A stretch of DNA of 26,936 bases from Bacteroidales bacterium UBA6377 (GTDB lineage: Bacteria; Bacteroidota; Bacteroidia; Bacteroidales; UBA932): the NCBI GenBank assembly GCA_002438805.1, contig DJQV01000020.1, forward strand, positions 1-26,936, in the 5' to 3' direction. Position numbers and translations under genes: made by a program. The notes below the pieces were generated by a model. That model was not told where the DNA came from. It worked only from the letters and a program-made list of their open reading frames with translations, and searched no databases. Shown here one piece after another: positions 1 to 5,873 of this stretch (positions within the stretch are counted from its first letter, which is position 1; the number at the start of each line of letters is the position of its first letter).

Positions 1-23
1 ACAAAATTGTGTTAAATTCACGT

Positions 24-106
24 CGTTTTCTGTACAGCGCGGCATGTGGTAAGGTAGAAGCTTGCCGGGCCCGCATATCCGCGAACTGTGCGGACATGCA
101 GTGGAG
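24..106. repeat. Interspersed intergenic repeat, copy A
   Basis: This non-coding stretch resembles 2094-2197. Both copies begin CGTTTTCTGTACRGCGCGG (19 bases, one difference), and further on both carry CATATCC, two bases, GARCTG and then a CATGC motif. The spacing between the two conserved blocks differs by a few tens of bases. No open reading frame of gene quality crosses it. CATGCA recurs at 95-100, 119-124 and 141-146. Its function is unknown; it belongs to the same repeat-rich landscape as the palindromes that follow. Confidence 0.5.
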
Positions 107-150
107 GTATTGGCGAGGCATGCATAGGGCACTGATGGGGCATGCAGAAC

Positions 151-258
151 GGGTTATAGCAAAAATACGGCAAATACTATAACCTGATCCATGAGTCGCC
201 TTCCAGTGGCGTTTTCGGCTCTGGGTTATAGCAGAATCAACGAGAAACGCTATAACGT
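151..258. repeat. Pair of GTTATAGC palindromes in tandem
   Basis: Two inverted repeats lie 72 bp apart. The first has arms GGTTATAG (152-159) and CTATAACC (177-184) around a 17-base A-rich loop. The second has perfect arms GTTATAGC (225-232) and GCTATAAC (249-256) around a 16-base A-rich loop. The layout (8-10 bp arms, about 16-base A-rich centre) matches the AGGT-type palindromes at 1819-1938 and 2198-2405, although the arm sequence differs. The rest of 1-331 holds nothing I can recognise as a gene. Confidence 0.7.
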
Positions 259-331
259 GGACGCTGGATACATAGAGGCGTCTGTACGTTTGGGTTCCAT
301 GACGTAGATGCGGGCCACAAAAATCAAGCAA

Positions 332-366
332 TTGTCAAAACTTGTCAATGTCAAAGCATAACTTTG
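332..366 (+). promoter_or_regulatory. Promoter of the unknown/ATPase gene pair with TGTCAA repeats
   Basis: TAACTTTG (359-366) fits the Bacteroidetes -7 consensus TAnnTTTG. Just upstream TGTCAA occurs three times in direct orientation, at 333-338, 343-348 and 349-354, which could be a regulator or upstream binding site. No -33 TTTG lies at the ideal 19-21 base spacing, so the promoter call rests on the -7 box and its position before the operon. Confidence 0.45.
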
Positions 367-452
367 CGAAACTTTATGTGTCGGCGTAGAAGCAAGTGAT
401 ATCTGAACGCGCGTTTGGTGAAATTTTTCTTCATGAAGAAAGAGTGTTCAAG

Positions 453-1073
453 ATGTACGAGTGGCTGATGGGTAAAGGTGAAAACGCAGAATGTAAAACA
501 AAATATATCAACATGTTCAAGAGAACTTTCTACAATTTGGAGAGGAATGAGAACGGTGAGTGGGTTGACCTTCTTGGGAGCTATGACAGAGTGGATACAG
601 AGGCATGGATGGAAAAATGCAGGGTCGAGGAGCCGGGCATTTACCGCATCAGGGAGGTCAAAGAGGAATATGCCATGCTGCTGACAGAGATCAGTGAAAT
701 CAGGATGTCAGACTTGCCTCAAGATAAGGAGGTTGTCATTCTCAACCCGGAGGCATTCTTGGACTACACTTCCCGATTGGAATCGTTTCGTGTCCAGTAT
801 GCCACTGTCGGAGAAAACGGAGAGGTCGGTGGGCGAGAGTGTGCCTACATCTTGACCCTTGAAGAAGATCCGATGGAGGATGGTGTGGAACGCCGATGGG
901 ACTATCTTGATATTTGTGCTACCGAAGATGATGCCGAGGCTCTTATTGCTGAACTCAAAAGAGAGGAAGAAGAGTGCTGGGCGGATAAAGGGGGCAGATA
1001 TTACGATGAGAAGACGGCAGAGCGCTGTCTGAACAGGCGTTACTATAAACGAGAAATCAAGATATTGCACTGA
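453..1073 (+). CDS. Unknown acidic protein encoded with an ATPase
   Basis: I do not recognise a family. The product is about 206 residues, rich in Glu, Asp and Arg, with no signal peptide or membrane segment, so it is probably cytoplasmic. The reading frame is also open to a GTG at 396, which would add 19 residues. I prefer ATG at 453 because ATG is favoured in this group and the extension looks unremarkable, but the 396 start lies closer to the -7 box and cannot be excluded. The stop overlaps the ATG of the next gene by one base (TGATG), so the two are translationally coupled and probably work together. Base composition is more AT-rich than most of the window, suggesting acquisition. A role as effector or partner of the ATPase is inference only. 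Confidence 0.75.
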   Translation: MYEWLMGKGENAECKTKYINMFKRTFYNLERNENGEWVDLLGSYDRVDTEAWMEKCRVEEPGIYRIREVKEEYAMLLTEISEIRMSDLPQDKEVVILNPEAFLDYTSRLESFRVQYATVGENGEVGGRECAYILTLEEDPMEDGVERRWDYLDICATEDDAEALIAELKREEEECWADKGGRYYDEKTAERCLNRRYYKREIKILH

Positions 1074-1786
1074 TGTATATTGACAGCATATACATTGATT
1101 GGGACAAGGTCCATGTCGGTTCGTATCTTGAAAAGATCCCGGCCATTTGTCTGTTGCAGAAATTGATCTTCCGCAAACCTGTCACATTCTTTGTCGGGGA
1201 AAACGGAAGCGGCAAATCCACGTTGCTAGAAGCCATTGCAATAGCCTACGGTTTTAATCCGGAGGGAGGTTCGCTCAACTACAAATTTTCCACCCATGAT
1301 GATTACTCTGAACTCTGTGATGCCATTACGGTCGCCCGTGGTATTCGTGACAAGAACTTCGGATTCTTTTTGCGTGCTGAAAGCTTTTATAATGTCTCTA
1401 CGAAAGCAATTGAGTATGAGAAATATGGAGGGAAGCCTATGTATGGCGACCGAACTCTTCATGAGCAGTCCCACGGTGAGAGCTTCTTGAATTTTATCAA
1501 TGCTTTTACAAAGACTGGCATATTCCTGATGGATGAACCAGAGGCGGCGCTGTCTCCCAAGCGGCAGCTATCGTTATTCTCACGCATATCTGAAATGGCA
1601 CGTGAGGGTTCTCAGTACATCATCGTGACGCACTCTCCGATATTGATGGCCATTCCCGATGCCGATATCATCCAGTTTGATTCTTATGGAATCCGCTATG
1701 TAGATTACGAAGAGACGGAAAGTTACAGAATCACTGAGATGTTCATCAATCATCGAGAGATGATGGTTGAAGGATTGGTGGAATAA
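1073..1786 (+). CDS. ABC-type AAA family ATPase (COG3910-like)
   Basis: This 237-residue soluble ATPase has a complete nucleotide-binding set: Walker A GENGSGKST (residues 42-50), an ABC-signature-like QSHGES (132-137), Walker B FLMDEPEAAL (151-160) with catalytic Glu155, and H-loop VTHSP around His187. The short length and the order of motifs match the predicted-ATPase family COG3910, related to SMC/Rad50-like and OLD/AAA_21 ATPases, not to transporter subunits. No membrane partner is nearby. It is translationally coupled to the unknown gene before it, and the pair is AT-richer than the neighbourhood and flanked by palindromic repeats. Similar small ATPases appear both as housekeeping orphans and in defence gene pairs; the sequence does not decide between these. 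Confidence 0.88.
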   Translation: MYIDSIYIDWDKVHVGSYLEKIPAICLLQKLIFRKPVTFFVGENGSGKSTLLEAIAIAYGFNPEGGSLNYKFSTHDDYSELCDAITVARGIRDKNFGFFLRAESFYNVSTKAIEYEKYGGKPMYGDRTLHEQSHGESFLNFINAFTKTGIFLMDEPEAALSPKRQLSLFSRISEMAREGSQYIIVTHSPILMAIPDADIIQFDSYGIRYVDYEETESYRITEMFINHREMMVEGLVE

Positions 1787-1818
1787 ACATCGAGTCATAT
1801 CGTCCCTGCTGTTTATGT

Positions 1819-1938
1819 AGGTAGGAGCATGTTTTGCCAAACAGGCTCACACCTGGACGGGGAGGGTGCCCCAGAACGCCGTGTGGAGCAGGTGGGGCGT
1901 TCAGGTGTGAGCGGAAAGCCCGGAATCGGCTCCTACCT
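1819..1938. repeat. Two palindromic elements 84 bp apart with exchanged arms
   Basis: Element 1 has arms AGGTAGGAGC (1819-1828) and GCTCACACCT (1845-1854) around 16 bases. Element 2 has arms AGGTGTGAGC (1903-1912) and GCTCCTACCT (1929-1938), also around 16 bases. Within each element the arms pair at 8 of 10 positions. Between elements they pair perfectly: the outer arms with each other, and the inner arms with each other. The whole unit can therefore fold as one long hairpin with a symmetric 16+16 internal loop. A further inverted repeat, GAACGCC (1874-1880) with GGCGTTC (1896-1902), sits inside around a 15-base loop. No gene is credible here. Confidence 0.7.
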
Positions 1939-1959
1939 GGCGGAGACTGCGCTGGCGGT

Positions 1960-2030
1960 CGGCCAGTCGTCCGCTCTTTTGTAGTTCGCGGAACTCCGTA
2001 TAAGCAAAGGAACAAGTGTGAGACTGGCCG
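1960..2030. repeat. Long inverted repeat with internal palindrome
   Basis: CGGCCAGTC (1960-1968) is the exact reverse complement of GACTGGCCG (2022-2030). Between them lies the palindrome AGTTCGCGGAACT (1983-1995). The arrangement could fold as a nested hairpin. It belongs to the palindrome-rich, gene-free stretch 1787-2530; function unknown. Confidence 0.55.
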
Positions 2031-2074
2031 GAGTGGATCTTCGTCAGAGACTGCAAGGACGCGTCTGTCTCGGT

Positions 2075-2197
2075 TCGCGTACAGATAGACCCCCGTTTTC
2101 TGTACGGCGCGGGTCTGGGGTACAAGGCGCGTGTCTGCGCCACAGGGAAAGGCTGGCCTGGGCACACATATCCATGAGCTGCGCACCCATGCCTCCG
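2075..2197. repeat. Interspersed intergenic repeat, copy B, with CGTACAG palindrome
   Basis: CGTACAG (2078-2084) and CTGTACG (2100-2106) form a palindrome around 15 bases, again the short-arm, 15-17-base-loop design. From 2094 on, the sequence parallels copy A at 24-106: CGTTTTCTGTACGGCGCGG, then CATATCC, GAGCTG and CATGC. No gene is supported here. Confidence 0.5.
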
Positions 2198-2405
2198 TAA
2201 GGTAGGGGTAAAAAACGCGAGAAATACCCCTACCTTTAGAGGGAGTAGGGCTCAGAGGCACGTCGGGGCGAGGTGGCCCACAAAGGTAGGGGAGGAAACT
2301 GCCAAAAATACCCCAACCTTTGCCGCAGGGCATCCTTGGAGTGCCGTGCATGGAGGGTGCCGTGTAAAGGTAGGGGAGGAAATGGCAAAAAACACCCCAA
2401 CCTGC
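2198..2405. repeat. Tandem array of 84-bp units with AGGTNGGGG palindromes (left array)
   Basis: Three palindromic cores start at 2198, 2282 and 2366, exactly 84 bp apart. The first has perfect 12-bp arms (AAGGTAGGGGTA, 2199-2210, with its complement at 2225-2236). The others run AAAGGTAGGGG to CCCCAACCT around A-rich centres. The material between cores is diverged but in places resembles the inter-core segment of the right-hand array: GCACGTC and GGGCG are shared near the same distance from the core. The core is the reverse complement of that at 26629-26936, so the two arrays are inverted copies of one repeat family. Long reading frames across the array in both directions are repeat artefacts. 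Confidence 0.8.
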
Positions 2406-2410
2406 AAGGA

Positions 2411-2462
2411 AAGAACAGAGGTAGAACACGGATGAACAAGGCAGAACGTGGATGGATAAAGG
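2411..2462. repeat. Five degenerate decamer repeats
   Basis: Immediately after the 84-bp array the sequence has a ten-base period, with GAAC-type cores (AAGAACAGAG, GTAGAACACG, GATGAACAAG, GCAGAACGTG, GATGGATAAA). The copies are in helical phase and degrade rightwards. They lie just upstream of the DNA glycosylase promoter. Function unknown. Confidence 0.45.
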
Positions 2463-2511
2463 CCGGACAGTCCGGCGCGGCGCGTACCTGCCGGAAAATT
2501 CATTACCTTTA
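2462..2511 (+). promoter_or_regulatory. Putative operator and promoter of the DNA glycosylase gene
   Basis: GCCGGACAGTCCGGC (2462-2476) is a perfect palindrome with 7-bp arms and a single central base. It lies 27 bases before TACCTTTA (2504-2511), a one-mismatch match to the Bacteroidetes -7 box. The ATG follows at 2531, giving a predicted leader of about 14 bases. The palindrome could be an operator or a hairpin; I cannot tell which. Confidence 0.4.
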
Positions 2512-2530
2512 CGCCCAGTTCCGCCCAGCA

Positions 2531-3109
2531 ATGAACATCGAGTCACATCCTTTTCCGCCGTTCCTGCCGCAGGACGCTAGAATCCTAATGCTCGGCAGTT
2601 TCCCACCCCAGCCCCGCCGCTGGAGCATGGAGTTCTACTACCCCAATTTCAACAACGACTTCTGGAGAATCCTCGGCCTCATCTTTTTCGCTGACAAAGA
2701 GCATTTCATCCTCCTGGGAGAGAAGAAATTCGACCGGCAGGAAATCGAGGCCTTCTGCGCCGGAAAGGGGATAGCCATGTATGACACCGCCTGCAAGGTG
2801 GTGAGACTCAAAGACAACGCCTCCGACAAATTCCTTCAGGTCGAGCAGGCTACGGACATCGGCGCTCTGCTTGAACAGATCCCGCAGTGCAGTGCTCTTG
2901 TCGCGACAGGGCAGAAGGCAGCCGAACAGCTCTCGGAATACTTCCGTTGTCAGCAACCGCCGCTTGGAAATTCCGTCCCGGTGCAATACGGAAAGCGTCA
3001 GCTCAACTTCTACCGCATGCCGTCCACCTCGCGCGCATACCCGCTTGCACTTGACAAGAAGGCCGAGGCCTACCGCCGGATGTTCACTTCTGAACAAATC
3101 CTGCAGTAG
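2531..3109 (+). CDS. Uracil/hypoxanthine-DNA glycosylase family protein
   Basis: This 192-residue protein belongs to the uracil-DNA glycosylase superfamily, closest to the family-6 hypoxanthine/uracil-type enzymes that excise deaminated bases from DNA in base-excision repair. Visible signatures are the N-terminal strand and loop ILMLGSFPP (18-26), the aromatic block EFYYPNFNNDFW (34-45) expected in the substrate pocket, and the late loop MPSTSRAYP (163-171) corresponding to the DNA-intercalation/motif 2 region. No signal peptide or membrane segment is present. The frame extends upstream to 2273, but that extension translates repeat DNA (KGRGG-type peptides), so I place the start at ATG 2531 after the -7 box. 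The gene is convergent with the flavin reductase, 15 bases apart. The exact substrate (uracil or hypoxanthine) is not decided by sequence. Confidence 0.85.
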   Translation: MNIESHPFPPFLPQDARILMLGSFPPQPRRWSMEFYYPNFNNDFWRILGLIFFADKEHFILLGEKKFDRQEIEAFCAGKGIAMYDTACKVVRLKDNASDKFLQVEQATDIGALLEQIPQCSALVATGQKAAEQLSEYFRCQQPPLGNSVPVQYGKRQLNFYRMPSTSRAYPLALDKKAEAYRRMFTSEQILQ

Positions 3110-3124
3110 GCCCGCCCCGAAGAT

Positions 3125-3688
3125 TTACAGGAGTTTCTTGTACTCCGCGAACGCCTGCCCGACCTTGTCGCCGAGCTGCACGTAACCGTGGTGAACCGGG
3201 TCGAAGACTATGAGCTGCATCTTCTCTATATCCGGCAGCCCGTCCTCCGAGAGGAACTTCTCGTTCACGCGGACTGCGAGGATGTCTCCTACGAGAAAGA
3301 ACCCCGTGTTGCTCGGGTCGATCTTCCTTGCCACCCGGCATTCGAGGGTCATCGGGAAATCGGTGAACACCGGCGCGTTCACTTTCTCGCCCTTGACGGC
3401 TGTCCATCCGGTCCGGCTGACCTTGTCGGCCACCTTCCGGCCGCTGACGTTGCCCACATAGTCGGCCGCCGTCATGGTTCCGGCGGTTGCGAAAGCCACC
3501 GTGAACTCATCGTCCCTCTCAAGGTTGTCTGTCGTGGCATGTACGCCCATCGAAATGAATATCTGCCCCGCGTCCCACTGGCCGCCCCAGGCTGCGTTCA
3601 TCGCATTCGGTGTCCCGTCTTTGTCGTAGGTGCCGATGATAAGCACCGGCTGCGGGAGCACCCAAGGTTTTGGATCAAAAGTTTTCAT
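3125..3688 (-). CDS. Flavin reductase family protein (FMN-binding split barrel)
   Basis: The 187-residue product matches the flavin reductase-like/DIM6-NTAB family. These are FMN-binding split-barrel oxidoreductases that reduce or hold flavin using NAD(P)H, usually in the cytoplasm. Supporting features are the opening PQPVLIIGTYDKDGTPNAM strand pair, the AAWGG segment near residues 32-36, the central ISMGVHATTDNLER block (45-58) and the ECRVARK strand. Length is typical. No partner oxygenase is adjacent, so it may act as a general flavin reductase or flavoredoxin-like protein. It is transcribed away from the AbiEi-type gene; a -7 box TATATTTG lies 24 bases before the ATG. Confidence 0.88.
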   Translation of the reverse strand: MKTFDPKPWVLPQPVLIIGTYDKDGTPNAMNAAWGGQWDAGQIFISMGVHATTDNLERDDEFTVAFATAGTMTAADYVGNVSGRKVADKVSRTGWTAVKGEKVNAPVFTDFPMTLECRVARKIDPSNTGFFLVGDILAVRVNEKFLSEDGLPDIEKMQLIVFDPVHHGYVQLGDKVGQAFAEYKKLL

Positions 3689-3712
3689 GCTCTTCTCGTT
3701 TTAAAGCTATGG

Positions 3713-3720
3713 CAAATATA
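3713..3720 (-). promoter_or_regulatory. -7 box of flavin reductase promoter
   Basis: On the minus strand TATATTTG matches TAnnTTTG exactly and lies 24 bases before the flavin reductase ATG. A convincing -33 TTTG is not visible at 19-21 bases. It sits back to back with the promoter of the AbiEi-type gene, making a compact divergent regulatory region. Confidence 0.5.
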
Positions 3721-3741
3721 CATAAACTGGACATAAGAAAC

Positions 3742-3788
3742 ATTGTCGCCTCTTTAATATTTGTTATATTTGCGGTAATAATTACCGC
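3742..3788 (+). promoter_or_regulatory. Promoter and palindromic operator of the AbiEi-type gene
   Basis: ATTG (3742-3745), 19 bases, then TATATTTG (3765-3772) is a near-perfect Bacteroidetes sigma promoter. Overlapping its end and covering the predicted transcription start is GCGGTAATAATTACCGC (3772-3788), a perfect palindrome with 8-bp arms and one central base, ending one base before the ATG at 3790. AbiEi antitoxins are known to repress their own operon by binding inverted repeats at the promoter, so this is a strong operator candidate. Confidence 0.75.
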
Positions 3789-3789
3789 T

Positions 3790-4584
3790 ATGGCAACAAA
3801 AATTAAAAAAATATTAAGTTTGGTCCCACAAGATTCGCTGCTGTTCTCCTCATGGCTTGCAGAACAAGGCATAGACAGAAAGGAGCAGACTCTTTATGTC
3901 AGGAGTGGATGGCTTGAGAGGGTTGCAAATGGCGTATATAAATTTGAAGGCAGTGCATCGTCTCTTTATGTTGCAGTCGCATCATATAATGCACAGCTTG
4001 GAAAGAGGTGCCATGTAGGGGCATCATCAGCGTTGGATCTGCGTGGCTACTCTCATTTTGTTGCTATGGGCAAACCTCTTGCGTACCTGTTTACATCATC
4101 AGGACAAAGGCTTCCCGGGTGGATTCTGAAAGCAGAATGGGATAGGGTCATAAGATATTTCACTACATCCGTATTCAGCGACGGAACAGGACTTGAAGAA
4201 TATGATTACCGCAGTCATAAACTTCTTATTTCCAGCCCAGAACGGGCGTTTATGGAATGTCTGCATCTGGCACCGTCAAGCTACTCTTTGATGGATGCCT
4301 ATTACATTATGGAGATGCTGACTACATTAAGGCCAAAACTCGTTCAACAACTATTGGAGGAATGTTCCTCAGTTAAGGTCAAACGTCTGTTCCTGTATAT
4401 GGCGGAGAAATCCGGGCATCAATGGTTCAATGCTCTCAATGTCTCAAAAATAGATTTGGGCAAGGGAGATCGGCTGATAGCCCCGGCTGGGAAATATATA
4501 GGAAAATACGGGATAATAATTCCATCAGAGTTGGCAGAATATGAATCGCCGATTCAAGTGAATGGTGTAACACCCGAGTGGTAG
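3790..4584 (+). CDS. AbiEi-family antitoxin/transcriptional regulator, apparently without its toxin
   Basis: This 264-residue protein resembles type IV antitoxins of the AbiEi_3 kind: an N-terminal winged-helix domain (about residues 1-52, with LYVRSGWLERVANGVYKFEG-type strand and wing), then the conserved AbiEi core with HVGASSALDLRGYSHF (75-90) and the ISSPERAFMECL helix (147-158). In known systems the antitoxin represses the operon and counters AbiEii, a nucleotidyltransferase toxin encoded directly downstream. Here no AbiEii gene follows: a terminator for the opposite strand starts 31 bases after the stop. I start at ATG 3790, directly after the promoter/operator; the upstream extension of the frame to 3670 overlaps the promoter. 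The gene is clearly more AT-rich than its neighbours. It may be the remnant of a lost system, a solitary regulator, or an antitoxin acting on a distant toxin. Confidence 0.82.
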   Translation: MATKIKKILSLVPQDSLLFSSWLAEQGIDRKEQTLYVRSGWLERVANGVYKFEGSASSLYVAVASYNAQLGKRCHVGASSALDLRGYSHFVAMGKPLAYLFTSSGQRLPGWILKAEWDRVIRYFTTSVFSDGTGLEEYDYRSHKLLISSPERAFMECLHLAPSSYSLMDAYYIMEMLTTLRPKLVQQLLEECSSVKVKRLFLYMAEKSGHQWFNALNVSKIDLGKGDRLIAPAGKYIGKYGIIIPSELAEYESPIQVNGVTPEW

Positions 4585-4615
4585 ATGGCAAGGAAGTGCG
4601 ACAGGACAGACGCAC

Positions 4616-4651
4616 AAAAAAACGGCCGGAGGTGCAACACCCCCGGCCGCC
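4616..4651 (-). terminator. Rho-independent terminator of the TonB/HMA/lipoprotein operon
   Basis: Read on the minus strand, a GC-rich stem (GGCCGGGGGTG pairing with CACCTCCGGCC, short loop) is followed by seven T residues. It lies about 15 bases after the lipoprotein stop codon. Confidence 0.85.
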
Positions 4652-4665
4652 ACGAAGCGGTAAAA

Positions 4666-5862
4666 CTACTCCTTCGGAGTGGTGAACTGATCTGAATAGA
4701 AGGCGCCTTCGGGTTTGCCATCGGCATCCACCGCGACTGCCCATACGATGTAGCCCGCGCCGGCGGTGAGGCCGTAGATGTTCTCCTCGTCGTAACCCTC
4801 GGGATCAGATGCGGTGAATCCGCTCCACCTGCCGAGGCTTTCCACGGCCTGCTGGCGCTTGATGCCCTGGTTCTCCATCTCCGTGGCGATGTTGTCCTCG
4901 AGCAGGGCCTCGAAAGCCGCCTGCTCCGAACCCTTGTTGTCCTTGAGGGTGTTGAAAGTCGGGATGTCGGCCACGTTCCAGATGTAGACGACTTTCTTGT
5001 CGGACGGAGTGACCCTGATCTTCACCCTCTCTGGGGTCTGCTCCGGGTATGTGAACTTGAAGCTGCACTTGGCAGGGTCGCCGCCCACTGTCTTGAACTC
5101 TTTCTTGTAGAGTTTCGTGGTAGGCTCGCCGTCAGAGCAGCCGAAGGCGATCACGTAGTACTCGCGTCCCGGTTGGCAGACCTGCTCGTTCTGGAGAGTG
5201 AAGTCTCCCGTGCATGTGAGCATAGGCAGCATGAAGCTGTTGTATTCTATAAAATAATCCATCGTGCCCCTGTCCCCGAGCTCGTCCACAAGGGACTTGC
5301 TCCAGATGTCAACGACATAAGGGTCGTTCTGGTTGCTGGCCTTGACGCTGTAGTCGGCCCCGTTGGCCTCGATGTTGCTGACGCTGATGTCAAGCACGTT
5401 GTCGGAAGGGCTGACGGCCGGGGTCGAGAAGTCCTCGTGGAAGAGTTCCGTGGTGACCTCGCCCTCGGCTGATACGCCGAAAGCCACTGCATGATAGTCG
5501 CTCAGGGACACGAGCTTGGTGAAGCTGTAGCTGACTTCGCCCTTTGAAAGGAGCTTGGCAAGCACTTCCTCGCGGGTGAGGGAATAGGCCTCCATGCGGC
5601 CCTCGACTTCACCGTCGAAGTAGGTCTGAAGCCCCGCTTCGAGCACGAACTCCATGGCCTCCTCGCTGAGGACATCATAATAGTATGTGGCATCGTCCAA
5701 GGTCGGTACCACTTTGAGATCCACGCCGGTAGGCTGAAGATTGCTCAGATCGATTTCAAAAGAGAGCTCCGGCGCCTCCGGGCTCTTCTTGTCGCAGGAC
5801 GGCAGGAGCGCAACTACGAGCGCGGCGCAGGAAAGCGTCGCGAAAAATCTTTTCATTTTCAT
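4666..5862 (-). CDS. Surface or periplasmic lipoprotein with three tandem repeat domains
   Basis: A 398-residue predicted lipoprotein: signal peptide with lipobox LLPSC, Cys23 being the lipidated residue. The mature part has three repeated modules, roughly 34-148, 157-257 and 266-396. Each starts with a short strand (LSFEID, LDISVS, CSFKFT), then an aromatic-rich YYYDVLS/VVDIWS/VYIWNV strand, and ends with Y-x-V-x-AFG/AVA and an F-x-T (FSTP, FKT, FTTP) strand. This is a fibronectin-III-like architecture common in Bacteroidetes surface lipoproteins. No enzyme motif is visible. It is the last gene of an operon with a TonB receptor and an HMA metal-binding protein (11-base gap), so a metal-related substrate-binding or display role is inferred, not shown. 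ATG at 5862 or 5856 are both possible. Confidence 0.82.
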   Translation of the reverse strand: MKMKRFFATLSCAALVVALLPSCDKKSPEAPELSFEIDLSNLQPTGVDLKVVPTLDDATYYYDVLSEEAMEFVLEAGLQTYFDGEVEGRMEAYSLTREEVLAKLLSKGEVSYSFTKLVSLSDYHAVAFGVSAEGEVTTELFHEDFSTPAVSPSDNVLDISVSNIEANGADYSVKASNQNDPYVVDIWSKSLVDELGDRGTMDYFIEYNSFMLPMLTCTGDFTLQNEQVCQPGREYYVIAFGCSDGEPTTKLYKKEFKTVGGDPAKCSFKFTYPEQTPERVKIRVTPSDKKVVYIWNVADIPTFNTLKDNKGSEQAAFEALLEDNIATEMENQGIKRQQAVESLGRWSGFTASDPEGYDEENIYGLTAGAGYIVWAVAVDADGKPEGAFYSDQFTTPKE

Positions 5863-5873
5863 CTTGATTGTAA

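Noticed and set aside
2273..2530. N-terminal extension of the DNA glycosylase
   Set aside because: The extra 86 codons translate the 84-bp array and decamers, and the promoter-like box at 2504 lies inside them.
1746..2546. Minus-strand 266-codon frame over the left repeat region
   Set aside because: Composition is that of repeat DNA read in frame (repeated PYL-type peptides), with no domain, and it overlaps the ATPase end and the glycosylase start.
3188..3736. Plus-strand 182-codon frame antisense to flavin reductase
   Set aside because: The opposite strand encodes a clear flavin reductase; this frame has no family resemblance.
3670..3789. N-terminal extension of the AbiEi-type protein
   Set aside because: It covers the promoter and operator and part of the divergent gene; the conserved winged-helix start fits ATG 3790.
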